Shown: positions 54,126 to 63,915 of the stretch, in pieces
How the letters are laid out: every line of letters begins with the position of its first letter
Position numbering within the stretch: the first letter of the stretch is position 1
Assembly: GCA_002419585.1 (NCBI GenBank)
Contig: DIGJ01000020.1
Coordinates: 8,092-72,091, forward strand
DNA length: 64,000 nt
From: Lachnoclostridium sp. UBA5725
GTDB lineage: Bacteria > Bacillota > Clostridia > Lachnospirales > Lachnospiraceae
Direction of reading: 5' to 3'
The notes under the pieces: model-generated
Database searches by the model: none
What the model was told of the DNA's origin: nothing
What the model saw: the letters and a program-made list of their open reading frames with translations, nothing else
Translations under genes and position numbers: made by a program

Positions 54126-56183
54126 ATGAGAGAAGAATTAAATGTAGCATTTATCGGAAATCCAAATTGTGGAAAAACGACGCTTTTTAATGCATATACA
54201 GGGGCTAAATTAAAGGTGGCAAACTGGCCAGGTGTTACTGTTGAGAAAAAGGAAGGGGCCATGAAGTATCATGAGCATTACTTCAATATGGTAGATCTTC
54301 CGGGTATCTACAGTCTTACTTCTTATACGATGGAAGAAAAACTCAGCCGGCAGTATATCTTAGGAGAAGAGGTTGATGTCATTGTAGATGTGGCAGATGC
54401 GTCTAGCTTAGAACGTAATTTATATCTTACTCTCCAGCTGATTGAACTTGGTAAACCAGTTATTCTTGCATTAAATATGATGGATATTGTAGAGGAGAGA
54501 GGAATGGAAATTGACCTTCACCGCCTCCCAGAAATGCTTGGAATACCCTGCATTCCTGTTTCTGCCAGAAAGAAAACAGGACTTGATATTTTGATGCATA
54601 CCGTTGCTCATCATAAAAGAAAGATTATGGATAGCAATTTAGAACATCATCACAGTTTACAAAATAAAGAAAAAAACGGGAATCATAAACATCAGCATCA
54701 TAAAGAATATACCGTTGTATATTCGGACGAAATTGAAGATAAGATTGATATCATTACGGAACGTCTTACCAATGCGTATCCGGATTTGCCAAATATGAGA
54801 TGGCATGCAATTAAGCTCTTAGAGATGGATGCTGAAATAATAGAACAGTATCCAATTGAATGTGGCGATATTATTGATCATTCCTATGAATCGCAAATCA
54901 TCAACGAGAAGTATGACTTTATCGAAGAAATTATGGAGGAAGTTTTATTCAATAAAGATACAAAAGCTGCAGCTACAGATAGGGTAGATAAGGTACTGAC
55001 ACATCGTATTTTTGGAGTGCCAGTATTTCTAGGAATCATGGCGATTGTTTTCTTCCTTACGTTTTCCGTTGGAGACTTTTTAAAGGGTGGCTTTGAAGTT
55101 GTATTAGATACGATTTCGTATGGGGTGATGCATGGACTTTCGTATATCGGAGCAAACAAAATTATAACATCGCTTATCATCGATGGAATTATAGCTGGTG
55201 TGGGTGGTATTTTATCATTTCTTCCAAATATTTTTATTTTGTTTCTGGCTTTGGCCGTGTTGGAGGACAGTGGTTACATGTCAAGAGTTGCTTATGTTAT
55301 GGATGGAATCATGGGTAAGATGGGGCTTTCTGGTCGAGCATTTATACCTATGTTACTTGGCTTTGGATGTAGCGTACCCGCGATTATGGCTTCCCGTGCA
55401 TTGGAAGACCCAAAAGATCGCTTCCGTACGGTTTTTATTACGCCATTTATGTCATGCAGTGCAAGACTTCCGATTTACGTATTGTTTTCTCAGTTGTTCT
55501 TTGGAAAGTATGCAGCACTAGCAGCTTTTTCAATGTATATAATAGGAGTTATCGTTGCAATAACAATTGCTTTGATTATGAACAAATCAAGCAAATTCAA
55601 GGAAATAAATACTTTACTAATTGAGCTTCCAGAGTATAAAATACCTAATATAAGAACGATATTTATTTATGTCTGGGAAAAGGTGAAAGATTATCTTACG
55701 AAAGCAGGAACAACGATCTTTATTGCCTCGATCATTGTATGGACCATACTCAATTTTGGACCAACTGGGTTAGTTACCAATATGAGTGATAGCTTTGGTG
55801 CAATAATCGGCAAAGTGCTTGTTCCGGTACTAAAACCGGCGGGTCTTGGTATGTGGCAGATCGTCTTATCCTTAATCTCAGGTATCGCAGCAAAAGAAGT
55901 TGTTGTTTCTAGTATGGCAGTGTTATTTGGAATCAATAATGTGAACTCGGCGAGTGGCATACTTCAAATGTCGAATGCATTAAACAGTCAAGGATTTACT
56001 GCTTTGAATGCCTATGCATTTATGGTATTTTGTTTATTGTATACACCATGTGTCGCAACAATCGCAACAATTAAAAGAGAATTGAACTCTACAAAGTGGG
56101 CTCTGATTTCGGTTGGATTTCAACTTTTGATTGCATGGTTTGCAGCAACACTGGTATACCAAATTGGAGGTCTGCTCGTCTAA
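54126..56183 (+). CDS. feoB: Ferrous iron transporter B
   Basis: 685 residues. N-terminal G domain: G1 GNPNCGKT (11-18), G3 DLPGIYSL, G4 NMMD. The membrane core has two Gly-rich gate repeats and typical FeoB segments (GFGCSVPAIMASR; FMSCSARLPIYVLF). The cytoplasmic part near residues 158-200 holds a His-rich insertion (HHH and HKHQHHK) that could bind metal. Slightly shorter than the E. coli protein. Partner of FeoA; iron-regulated through the Fur box. Confidence 0.95.
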   Translation: MREELNVAFIGNPNCGKTTLFNAYTGAKLKVANWPGVTVEKKEGAMKYHEHYFNMVDLPGIYSLTSYTMEEKLSRQYILGEEVDVIVDVADASSLERNLYLTLQLIELGKPVILALNMMDIVEERGMEIDLHRLPEMLGIPCIPVSARKKTGLDILMHTVAHHKRKIMDSNLEHHHSLQNKEKNGNHKHQHHKEYTVVYSDEIEDKIDIITERLTNAYPDLPNMRWHAIKLLEMDAEIIEQYPIECGDIIDHSYESQIINEKYDFIEEIMEEVLFNKDTKAAATDRVDKVLTHRIFGVPVFLGIMAIVFFLTFSVGDFLKGGFEVVLDTISYGVMHGLSYIGANKIITSLIIDGIIAGVGGILSFLPNIFILFLALAVLEDSGYMSRVAYVMDGIMGKMGLSGRAFIPMLLGFGCSVPAIMASRALEDPKDRFRTVFITPFMSCSARLPIYVLFSQLFFGKYAALAAFSMYIIGVIVAITIALIMNKSSKFKEINTLLIELPEYKIPNIRTIFIYVWEKVKDYLTKAGTTIFIASIIVWTILNFGPTGLVTNMSDSFGAIIGKVLVPVLKPAGLGMWQIVLSLISGIAAKEVVVSSMAVLFGINNVNSASGILQMSNALNSQGFTALNAYAFMVFCLLYTPCVATIATIKRELNSTKWALISVGFQLLIAWFAATLVYQIGGLLV

Positions 56184-56208
56184 CGATCCCGAAAGGTGAT
56201 GGTGTACG

Positions 56209-56952
56209 ATGGAGAATAGAGAGGAAAAGAACTTATTACTTGATAGGAGCTATACCTGTCCAGTTTGTGAGACAATGTTTAAGTCAAAATCAGTCAAAAC
56301 AGGAGCTGCAAAGCTAATTGATACGGCCATCGATTTACGTCCGATTTACCATAATGTCGATGTGACGAAGTATGATGTGGTGTTATGTCCGCAATGCGGT
56401 TATGCGGCATTAACAAAGTATTTTCAAAATTTGTCCCAAGCACAGATTATGTTTTTAAAAAACAAGGTTGCTGCTAATTTTAAGAAAAGAACTATGGTTT
56501 ACGATTATTATGATTATGATGTAACGTTGGAACGATTTAAGCTGGCCCTTCTTAGTGCAATGGTGAAAAATGCCGAGCCGAGTGAACTTGGATTTATCAG
56601 CTTGAAGATTTCTTGGCTTTTACAAAACAGAAAAGACGCACTGGAAGCATCCGAAAAAGATTATGATACGTTAGCAAATGACTATGAAAGAGAAGCAAGT
56701 GCTTATTCAAAAAAGGCATTGGAGTATTTCATGCAGGCCAGGATGGAAGAAGAGTATCCGATTTGCGGTATGGATATGCCAACACTGGATTATCTTCTTG
56801 CGGCACTTTGTACCATGGACAATCAGTTAGACAAGGCGATGCGAATGCTTTCTTTGGTATCGTCGAATAGGGAAGCGAGTGATCGATTGAAAAATAAAGC
56901 ATATGATTTAAAAACAATAATAAGCGAAAAACAAAAGCTTGTTTCGATGTGA
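56209..56952 (+). CDS. DUF2225 family protein
   Basis: 247 residues. Two CxxC pairs near the N-terminus (CPVC, CPQCGYAAL) form a likely zinc ribbon, followed by a helical region with TPR-like character (EASAYSKKALEYFMQARMEEEYP). This is the DUF2225 pattern; function unknown. It lies 25 bp behind feoB and may be in the same transcript. Confidence 0.85.
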   Translation: MENREEKNLLLDRSYTCPVCETMFKSKSVKTGAAKLIDTAIDLRPIYHNVDVTKYDVVLCPQCGYAALTKYFQNLSQAQIMFLKNKVAANFKKRTMVYDYYDYDVTLERFKLALLSAMVKNAEPSELGFISLKISWLLQNRKDALEASEKDYDTLANDYEREASAYSKKALEYFMQARMEEEYPICGMDMPTLDYLLAALCTMDNQLDKAMRMLSLVSSNREASDRLKNKAYDLKTIISEKQKLVSM

Positions 56953-57082
56953 GAATAAGTATTATGCAGATTATGTTCGAGAGTATGATACAAAGTTTCG
57001 AAAAGCCGGAAACAAGTGATAGATTAGACTTTATATTTTTTTACATTTAATCTATAATTTGAGTAAAAAAGGGGTTATAGAT

Positions 57083-57277
57083 ATGGAGAAAAAAGAGTTA
57101 AGAAATTATTTTATCTTATTAGTAATTATTCTTTTTATAAATATAATATCACTATTTTTTTTGAGGTTAGAAAAATTACCTACTACAATATATTTCACAA
57201 TGTGTCTACCTTCTCTTTGTCTTGCATTAGGTCAAACAACACATGCATTAATAAGGTTAATGAAAGAAAAAGAATAG
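57083..57277 (+). CDS. Small two-helix membrane protein
   Basis: 64 residues; helices at about 8-27 and 32-52, with a charged tail (RLMKEKE). ATG 57083 follows AAAGGGG; the frame opens eight codons earlier at TTG. No family recognised. Confidence 0.6.
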   Translation: MEKKELRNYFILLVIILFINIISLFFLRLEKLPTTIYFTMCLPSLCLALGQTTHALIRLMKEKE

Positions 57278-57326
57278 AAGATCCTGTATGGCTATTTTTA
57301 AACTTTAGTAGTATTAAAAAACTGTC

Positions 57327-57355
57327 TTGAATGTTGTAAAATCATAGGGTATAAT
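57327..57355 (+). promoter_or_regulatory. Promoter giving a leaderless glpP transcript
   Basis: TTGAAT (57327-57332), 17-bp spacer, TATAAT (57350-57355). The A of the glpP ATG is 7 bp after the -10 box, where transcription should begin. Confidence 0.7.
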
Positions 57356-57361
57356 GTAACT

Positions 57362-57928
57362 ATGAAAACAGAAATTCAAGAATTACTAGAAGATTGTCCT
57401 ATTATTACTGCAATAAAAGATGATAAGGGCCTGGAACGATGCTTGGAATCAGACAGTAAAATTGTCTTTATTTTGTTTGGTGATGTTTGCAGTATTGCAA
57501 AGATTGTACAACGCATAAAGGACTCTGGGCGGATGGCTATGGTACATTTGGATTTAGTGACTGGGCTTAGCAATAAGGAAATTTCCGTGGATTATATCAA
57601 AGAATATACCATGGCGGACGGAATTATTACCACCAAGCCAGCACTTGTAAAACGAGCAAAAGAATTAAAATTATTCACGGTACTGCGTTTTTTCGTAATT
57701 GATTCGATGGCACTTCAAAATATTGAGAAGCTTGGAAAACAAGTAAAACCCGATTTAATTGAGATATTACCGGGAGTTATGCCAAAGGTGATTCAAAAGA
57801 TATGTGGGATTACAAGGATACCGATTATTGCAGGTGGATTAATTCAGGACAAAGAAGATGTTATGAATGCCTTATCGGCAGGAGCTGTTTCTATTTCAAG
57901 TACAGATGAGTCGGTATGGTTTTTATAA
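57362..57928 (+). CDS. glpP: Glycerol-3-phosphate-responsive antiterminator
   Basis: 188 residues, TIM-barrel RNA-binding regulator. Family blocks: MAMVHLDLVTGLSNKEIS, DGIITTKPALVKRAK, IEILPGVMPKVIQKI and IPIIAGGLIQDKEDV. When bound to glycerol 3-phosphate, GlpP prevents termination in leaders of glycerol genes; such a leader terminator lies just behind it, ahead of the glycerol operon. No Shine-Dalgarno precedes the ATG, which fits a leaderless message. Confidence 0.93.
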   Translation: MKTEIQELLEDCPIITAIKDDKGLERCLESDSKIVFILFGDVCSIAKIVQRIKDSGRMAMVHLDLVTGLSNKEISVDYIKEYTMADGIITTKPALVKRAKELKLFTVLRFFVIDSMALQNIEKLGKQVKPDLIEILPGVMPKVIQKICGITRIPIIAGGLIQDKEDVMNALSAGAVSISSTDESVWFL

Positions 57929-57953
57929 AAGAAATAATGTTATTGCTAGAGAG

Positions 57954-58013
57954 ATGAGTCAAGCAAAGGGCATGTGATAAATGATCACATGTGTTTTGTT
58001 TGGCTCATTTTTT
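57954..58013 (+). terminator. Leader terminator of the glycerol operon, likely GlpP target
   Basis: ATGAGTCAAGCAAA pairs with TTTGTTTGGCTCAT (a few mismatches), with an inner perfect CATGTGAT/ATCACATG hairpin, followed by T6. It stands between glpP and the operon it should control, 85 bp before the first start codon. Confidence 0.8.
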
Positions 58014-58097
58014 AATGCCGCGATCAACGAATCACAACAAGCGCAAAGAACAGCGCAGAAATTAGGAGAAAAGTGAAAAAGAAAAGGAGTGTAGTGT

Positions 58098-59534
58098 ATG
58101 TATGATGTAATGATTATTGGAGCAGGCGTAATTGGTAGTTCAGTTGCCAGAGAACTTTCAAGATTTCAGCTGAAAACTTGTGTATTAGAGCGGGAGGTAG
58201 ATGTATGTGAAGGTACCTCAAAAGCAAATAGCGGAATTGTACATTCTGGTTTTGATGCAAAGCCAAATTCTTTGAAAGCAAAATTAAATGTGAAGGGAAG
58301 TAAAATGATGGAGCAGTTATCCAAAGATTTGGATTTTCCATATCGAAAAAATGGATCGATTGTTCTCTGCTTTCACGAAGAAGATATGGATAAATTAGAG
58401 GCATTGTGCGAACAGGGAAAGAAAAATGGCGTGGATGGAATTCGTATTGTAAAAGGGGAAGAAATGAAACAGTTAGAGCCTAATATCTCCGATGAGGTTG
58501 TAGGACTTTTATATGCACCAACGGGTGGTATTGTCTGTCCTTTTAATCTAACCATTGCGATGGCTGAAAATGCAAATGTAAATGGGGTTGAATTTAAATT
58601 TGATTGTGAAGTTGAACACATTGAAAAAATAGAAGAGGGTTATAAACTAAAGACTTCTCAGGGAGATTACGAAACCAAAGTGATTGTAAATGCAGCAGGT
58701 GTTTATGGAGATGTATTTAATAACATGGTAAGTAAAAGGAAACTTTCCATTACACCAAGAAAAGGTGAATATTGTCTGCTTGATAAAAAAGTTGGAACAT
58801 TTGTAAATAAAACGGTATTCCAATTACCTACCAAGCTAGGTAAGGGTGTTTTAATCACGCCAACGGTACATGGCAATCTCCTAATTGGACCAAACGCAAA
58901 TGATATTGATGATAAGGAAAATGTCGAGACAACCAGTGAGGGTATTACTGATATCATTGAAAAAGCAAAACTAAGCTCAGGTAAGGTTCCAGCAAATCAA
59001 GTGATTACTTCTTTTGCAGGCCTTCGCGCACATGAAGCAGGAGACGACTTTGTAATTGGAGAAGCAGTGGATGCGAAAGGCTTTTTCAATGCAGTAGGTA
59101 TTGAATCACCAGGACTTTCCAGTGCACCTGCAATTGGTGTTATGATGGCACAGTTGGTAGAAGAATACCTCCTGCCACCAAAGAAAAAGCATTTTATTGC
59201 GACTAGAAAAGGAATGGTTGATTTAGCACATGCGTCCAAAGAAGAAATCGCAGAGCTTGTCAAGAAAAGACCTGAATATGGAACAGTAGTCTGTCGGTGT
59301 GAAATGGTTACGGAAGGTGAAATCATAGATGCCATTCAAAGACCACTTGGTGCGAAAACAATGGATGGCGTGAAGCGTAGAACCAGAGCGGGAATGGGAC
59401 GTTGCCAGGCGGGATTTTGTACCCCAAAGACAATGGAGATTTTAGCCAGAGAACTCCATCTTTCACCTTTTGATATTACGAAATCAGGAAAAGATGCAAC
59501 GTTACTCGTTGGATATGATAAAGAGGACTTATAA
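58098..59534 (+). CDS. GlpA-like FAD oxidoreductase with BFD-type iron-sulphur domain
   Basis: 478 residues. FAD-binding GAGVIGSSVAREL at the N-terminus, a DAO-family core, and a C-terminal BFD-like [2Fe-2S] domain (CRCEM, then GRCQAGFC). In clostridial glycerol operons this protein is the likely catalytic subunit of an anaerobic glycerol-3-phosphate dehydrogenase. ATG follows AAAGGAG. It is the first gene after the GlpP-type leader terminator and couples tightly to the next two genes. Confidence 0.88.
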   Translation: MYDVMIIGAGVIGSSVARELSRFQLKTCVLEREVDVCEGTSKANSGIVHSGFDAKPNSLKAKLNVKGSKMMEQLSKDLDFPYRKNGSIVLCFHEEDMDKLEALCEQGKKNGVDGIRIVKGEEMKQLEPNISDEVVGLLYAPTGGIVCPFNLTIAMAENANVNGVEFKFDCEVEHIEKIEEGYKLKTSQGDYETKVIVNAAGVYGDVFNNMVSKRKLSITPRKGEYCLLDKKVGTFVNKTVFQLPTKLGKGVLITPTVHGNLLIGPNANDIDDKENVETTSEGITDIIEKAKLSSGKVPANQVITSFAGLRAHEAGDDFVIGEAVDAKGFFNAVGIESPGLSSAPAIGVMMAQLVEEYLLPPKKKHFIATRKGMVDLAHASKEEIAELVKKRPEYGTVVCRCEMVTEGEIIDAIQRPLGAKTMDGVKRRTRAGMGRCQAGFCTPKTMEILARELHLSPFDITKSGKDATLLVGYDKEDL

Positions 59535-59547
59535 GGAGGAGAATGAG

Positions 59548-60804
59548 ATGAAGTATGATATCGTAATCGTGGGTGGAGGTCCTGCCGGACTTGCGGCTGC
59601 CACTTCTGCAAAAGAAAATGGAATTGACCGTATTTTAATATTAGAACGAGATCATGAATTGGGTGGTATCCTAAATCAATGCATTCACAACGGATTTGGA
59701 TTACATACCTTTAAGGAAGAACTGACCGGACCAGAATACGCAGAACGATTTATTGAAAAAATCAAAGCGCTTAATATTGAATACAAATTAAATACCATGG
59801 TACTGGATATTTCAAAGGATAAGAAAGTTACGGCCTTAAACAAGGAAGATGGACTGTTTGAGATTGAGGCTGGTTCAATTATTCTTGCCATGGGATGTAG
59901 AGAGCGTTCCAGAGGGGCACTTAATATTCCGGGTTACCGTCCAGCTGGTGTATATTCAGCAGGTACAGCACAACGTTTTGTTAATATCGAAGGGTATATG
60001 CCTGGTAAGGAAGTTGTTATCTTAGGTTCTGGTGATATTGGTCTTATCATGGCAAGAAGAATGACACTGGAAGGTGCCAAAGTTAAGGTAGTAGCGGAAC
60101 TTATGCCTTATTCAGGAGGTTTGAAACGTAATATTGTACAGTGTCTGGATGATTTTGGTATCCCTTTAAAACTGAGCCATACCGTAACAAAAATACACGG
60201 AAAAGAGCGCGTAACCGGAGTAACGCTGGCTCAGGTCGATGAAAATCGCAAACCAATTGAGGGAACTGAAGAGTATTATTCCTGTGATACCTTGCTTTTA
60301 TCAGTAGGTCTGATTCCTGAAAATGAGCTTACCAATAACTTGGATGTAAAAATGGTACCAGTTACTTCTGGTCCTGAGGTAAATGAAAGTCTTGAGACTA
60401 GCATGGAAGGTGTGTTTGCTTGTGGAAATGTACTTCATGTTCATGACTTGGTAGATTACGTAACGGAAGAAGCAGTGGCAGCAGGTAAAAATGCTGCAAA
60501 ATACATTCACGGCGAATATAAGAAGGGAACCTATATTGAACTTGTCGGTTGTGATGGGGTCCGCTATACAGTACCAAAGTATATCAATCCAGATAATATG
60601 GAGGATGTTGTAACGGTTCGCTTCCGTGTGGGAGATGTGTACAAAGATTCCTATGTATCCGTATCCTTTGATGAGAAAGAAGTAATTCACCGAAAGAAAC
60701 GAGTATTGGCACCAGGTGAAATGGAAGATGTGAAGCTTAAAAAAGAAGACATCTTAGCACAGAGTGACTTAAAGAAGATAACCATTCGAATTAAGGAGGA
60801 TTGA
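59548..60804 (+). CDS. NAD(P)/FAD-dependent oxidoreductase, GlpA partner
   Basis: 418 residues. FAD motif GGGPAGLAAATSA at the N-terminus and a second dinucleotide motif GSGDIGLIMARR near 165 show a pyridine-nucleotide-disulphide-reductase fold. A GCRERSRGAL segment is characteristic of this clade. It probably passes electrons between the GlpA-like protein and NAD. ATG 59548 follows AAGGAGG; the frame begins 26 codons earlier inside the previous gene. Confidence 0.88.
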   Translation: MKYDIVIVGGGPAGLAAATSAKENGIDRILILERDHELGGILNQCIHNGFGLHTFKEELTGPEYAERFIEKIKALNIEYKLNTMVLDISKDKKVTALNKEDGLFEIEAGSIILAMGCRERSRGALNIPGYRPAGVYSAGTAQRFVNIEGYMPGKEVVILGSGDIGLIMARRMTLEGAKVKVVAELMPYSGGLKRNIVQCLDDFGIPLKLSHTVTKIHGKERVTGVTLAQVDENRKPIEGTEEYYSCDTLLLSVGLIPENELTNNLDVKMVPVTSGPEVNESLETSMEGVFACGNVLHVHDLVDYVTEEAVAAGKNAAKYIHGEYKKGTYIELVGCDGVRYTVPKYINPDNMEDVVTVRFRVGDVYKDSYVSVSFDEKEVIHRKKRVLAPGEMEDVKLKKEDILAQSDLKKITIRIKED

Positions 60805-60807
60805 CCT

Positions 60808-61173
60808 ATGGAGAAAAAAGATTTAATATGTATAGGGTGCCCTTTGGGCTGTATGCTTTCAGTAGAAATGAACGATGGGCAAGTAGTAAAAGTAGAGGGA
60901 AATACCTGTCCAAAAGGCGATCAGTATGCGAAAAAGGAATGTACCAATCCGACGAGAATTGTGACTTCCAGTGTGATGGTAGATGGAGGAACGATTGCCA
61001 TGGTTTCTGTCAAGACAGAATCGGATATTCCAAAGGAAAAGATTGCGGCATGCATGAAAGAACTGAAAGGGATAAAAGTATCAGCACCTGTTCATATAGG
61101 GGATGTTATTATCAAGGGCATTGCTGATACAGATGTAAATATTATAGCAACGAAAGAAGTTGCATTAAAATAA
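60808..61173 (+). CDS. DUF1667 protein, small cysteine-rich subunit
   Basis: 121 residues. CIGCPLGC at the N-terminus and a later Cys in GNTCPKGDQYAKKEC could bind an iron-sulphur cluster or metal. DUF1667 proteins accompany the GlpA-like/NAD(P)-FAD pair in many Firmicutes and Thermotogae and stand where glpC would be. Three bases after the previous stop. Confidence 0.88.
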   Translation: MEKKDLICIGCPLGCMLSVEMNDGQVVKVEGNTCPKGDQYAKKECTNPTRIVTSSVMVDGGTIAMVSVKTESDIPKEKIAACMKELKGIKVSAPVHIGDVIIKGIADTDVNIIATKEVALK

Positions 61174-61189
61174 TTGGTAGGAGGATATT

Positions 61190-62689
61190 ATGGGACAGTA
61201 TGTAATTGCCTTGGATCAGGGAACAACAAGTTCAAGGTGTATTTTGTTTGATAAACAAGGAACCATATGCAGCGTAGCACAAAAGGAGTTTACACAGATA
61301 TATACACAACCAGGCTGGGTGGAACATGACCCAAGAGAAATTTGGTCATCACAGTTTAGCGTGATGGTGGAGGCAATGGGAAAAATAGGGGCAACACATG
61401 ATGACATTGCAGCAATTGGAATTACAAACCAGCGAGAAACAACCATTGTTTGGGACAAGACAACCGGTGAACCTGTTTACAATGCGATAGTATGGCAGTG
61501 CCGCAGAACATCGGGAATCATTGATGAACTACAAGAAAAAGGATTTCATGATTATATACAAGATACCACAGGATTAGTACCAGATGCGTACTTTTCCGCA
61601 ACCAAAATAAAATGGATTCTTGACCATGTAGAAGGAGCCAGAGAACGCGCTAGACGTGGGGAACTTCTTTTTGGTACTGTAGATACCTGGTTAATTTGGA
61701 ACCTAACAAAAGGTGCAACATTCGTGACGGATGTAACAAATGCATCACGAACCATGATGTTTGATATACACAATTTGAAATGGGATGCAAAGATTCTAGA
61801 TGAACTAGATATTCCAGAATGTATGCTTCCAACTGTTATGCCATCAAGCTGTGTGTATGGATATACATCACCAGATGTAGTTGGCGGAAGAATTGCAATC
61901 GCTGGAGCTGCTGGGGACCAGCAGGCAGCACTCTTTGGTCAGTGCTGTTTCGAAGAGGGAGAAGTGAAGAATACCTATGGTACCGGATGCTTTCTTCTTA
62001 TGAATACAGGAACAAATGCTGTGAAATCGGATAACGGACTACTTACCACAATAGCAGTAGGGATTGATGACCATGTGGAATATGCGCTTGAAGGAAGCGT
62101 ATTTATTGCTGGTGCCGCAATTCAATGGCTTCGCGATGAACTTCGTATGATTCGATCTGCAGCTCAGACAGAAGAATATTGCAATGCAGTGGAAGATACA
62201 CAAGGAGTTTATGTGGTGCCAGCATTTACTGGACTTGGAGCGCCATATTGGGATCAGTATGCAAGAGGAACCATTGTTGGACTTACTAGAGGCGCAGCAA
62301 AAGAACATTTGATTCGAGCAACGGTGGAATCGTTAGCATATCAGGTATCCGATTTAATTACGGCTATGGAAGATACATCCGGCATACATTTAAAGACATT
62401 AAAGGTGGATGGTGGAGCCTCTGCAAATAACTTTTTAATGCAGTTCCAGGCAAATATTTTGAATGTTTCCGTTGCTCGTCCTAAGTGCATTGAAACTACA
62501 GCACTTGGTGCTGCCTATTTAGCGGGGTTAGCAGTTGGCTATTGGAAGAACAAAGAAGATATCAAGCATAACTGGATGCTATCTAGAACGTTTGAACCAA
62601 ATATGGAAGAAGATGTCAGAAGAAAATCAATAAAAGGTTGGAAAAAAGCAGTTCGCTGTGCCTTCGACTGGGAGAAAGATGACGAATAA
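61190..62689 (+). CDS. glpK: Glycerol kinase
   Basis: 499 residues, typical length. Phosphorylates glycerol with ATP, giving the glycerol 3-phosphate that serves GlpA and GlpP. FGGY-family motifs: ALDQGTTSSRCILFD, ITNQRETTIVWDK, TYGTGCFLLMNTG and the C-terminal LKVDGGASANNFLMQFQA. ATG follows AGGAGG. No aquaglyceroporin gene is in the operon. A fragment resembling its 3' end lies at 63916. Confidence 0.96.
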   Translation: MGQYVIALDQGTTSSRCILFDKQGTICSVAQKEFTQIYTQPGWVEHDPREIWSSQFSVMVEAMGKIGATHDDIAAIGITNQRETTIVWDKTTGEPVYNAIVWQCRRTSGIIDELQEKGFHDYIQDTTGLVPDAYFSATKIKWILDHVEGARERARRGELLFGTVDTWLIWNLTKGATFVTDVTNASRTMMFDIHNLKWDAKILDELDIPECMLPTVMPSSCVYGYTSPDVVGGRIAIAGAAGDQQAALFGQCCFEEGEVKNTYGTGCFLLMNTGTNAVKSDNGLLTTIAVGIDDHVEYALEGSVFIAGAAIQWLRDELRMIRSAAQTEEYCNAVEDTQGVYVVPAFTGLGAPYWDQYARGTIVGLTRGAAKEHLIRATVESLAYQVSDLITAMEDTSGIHLKTLKVDGGASANNFLMQFQANILNVSVARPKCIETTALGAAYLAGLAVGYWKNKEDIKHNWMLSRTFEPNMEEDVRRKSIKGWKKAVRCAFDWEKDDE

Positions 62690-62764
62690 TGTCAGTCACG
62701 TTCGTAGTTGATAAGGTATACATTGTGAGATAAAGGCGAATTTAGGATGGTAACACTAATAATT

Positions 62765-62809
62765 GCTCTCGTCTCTGAAAAAGAAATTTTTCGGAGACGA
62801 GGGCTTTTT
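62765..62809 (+). terminator. Terminator of the glycerol operon
   Basis: GCTCTCGTCTCTGAAAAA pairs with TTTTTCGGAGACGAGGGC around a four-base loop, then T5. Confidence 0.9.
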
Positions 62810-62922
62810 GTATTTTTGTTCTTTAAGAGATTCTTAAGAAAATAATAAGTTAAAATGTATAAATACAAGGATTACATAAAGTAAAATATTATAGAATAAG
62901 AAGGAAAGGGAGTAATTAGAGA

Positions 62923-63849
62923 TTGGAAGATAAACGTAGAAAGATGAAAACAAAATATATAACTAGAAAACGACGCAGAAGATTTGTGTCAAAAGTTTTT
63001 CGCATTGTATTCGCAACTGTTGGTATAGTGGCTTGCTTTGTGACTTTTTACAAAATAAAAGGACAGGGAATTGGTTCATTATGTCAAATTTTATTATTCG
63101 AAGCAGATGAAGAATATGACAAAAATTCTGAGGTGGTAGTTGATAATAAAGATTTTGAAGCAAACAGTAAAGAAGATGACTTGGACAAGCAGTTGCAACT
63201 TTTAGCGCAAAAGGATTCGGATATAAAAACGTTATTGGATAATAGAGAAGAATATCCGGACGAAATTCTTTCGTTATTTGTAAGAAATAACGAGACAAAG
63301 CAGTTTGTGTTAGATTATCCGACAAAAAAAGATGGCAAGGTTAGTATTGACATATCGGGAGATGTAGAAGAAAATGTACCTTTATTCCTTCAATGGGATG
63401 AAAGATGGGGGTATACTATGTATGGAGAAGAGATCATGGCTATTGACGGATGTGGACCTACTTGCTTATCGATGGTTGCGGTATCCGTATTAGGAGATAC
63501 TTCGATGAATCCGTATTGGATGGCGCAATATAGTGAGGAAAAAGGTTTTATTTCTTCTAATGAGACCCTATGGAGCTTGATGTCAGAAGGTGCTACGTCA
63601 CTTGGACTAGATGTAACTGAGATACCTCTTAATGAACAAAGAGTTGCTGATAATTTGGATGTCGGGAATCCTATCATTTGTATTATGGGGCCTGGAGACT
63701 TTACTACCAGTGGACATTTTATTGTATTAACTAATTATGAGGATGGAATGGTTACAGTTAATGATCCAAATAGTATTGCAAGAAGTGAAAAGGAATGGTG
63801 TTTTGAAGAAATATCAAGTCAGATAAGAAATTTGTGGGTATATCGTTAA
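62923..63849 (+). CDS. Membrane-anchored C39-like peptidase-domain protein
   Basis: 308 residues. A very basic N-terminus (residues 1-24), one helix (about 25-44), an acidic linker, then a papain-like C39_2 domain from about 150: DGCGPTCLSM with Cys177 as nucleophile and SGHFIVL with the catalytic His, followed by NDPNS. Likely an extracytoplasmic peptidase or a cell-wall-related hydrolase. The start is TTG, 10 bp after GGGAG; an ATG at 62944 is an alternative with a weaker site. Confidence 0.8.
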   Translation: MEDKRRKMKTKYITRKRRRRFVSKVFRIVFATVGIVACFVTFYKIKGQGIGSLCQILLFEADEEYDKNSEVVVDNKDFEANSKEDDLDKQLQLLAQKDSDIKTLLDNREEYPDEILSLFVRNNETKQFVLDYPTKKDGKVSIDISGDVEENVPLFLQWDERWGYTMYGEEIMAIDGCGPTCLSMVAVSVLGDTSMNPYWMAQYSEEKGFISSNETLWSLMSEGATSLGLDVTEIPLNEQRVADNLDVGNPIICIMGPGDFTTSGHFIVLTNYEDGMVTVNDPNSIARSEKEWCFEEISSQIRNLWVYR

Positions 63850-63915
63850 GCGTTAGGAATGATAATTAGGATTGACGGAACAAATGCAGTTTTTTGTAGC
63901 CTATCAGAAATGTGC

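Noticed and set aside
60301..60690. 129-residue minus-strand open frame
   Set aside because: Antisense to the NAD(P)/FAD oxidoreductase gene, no Shine-Dalgarno and no promoter.
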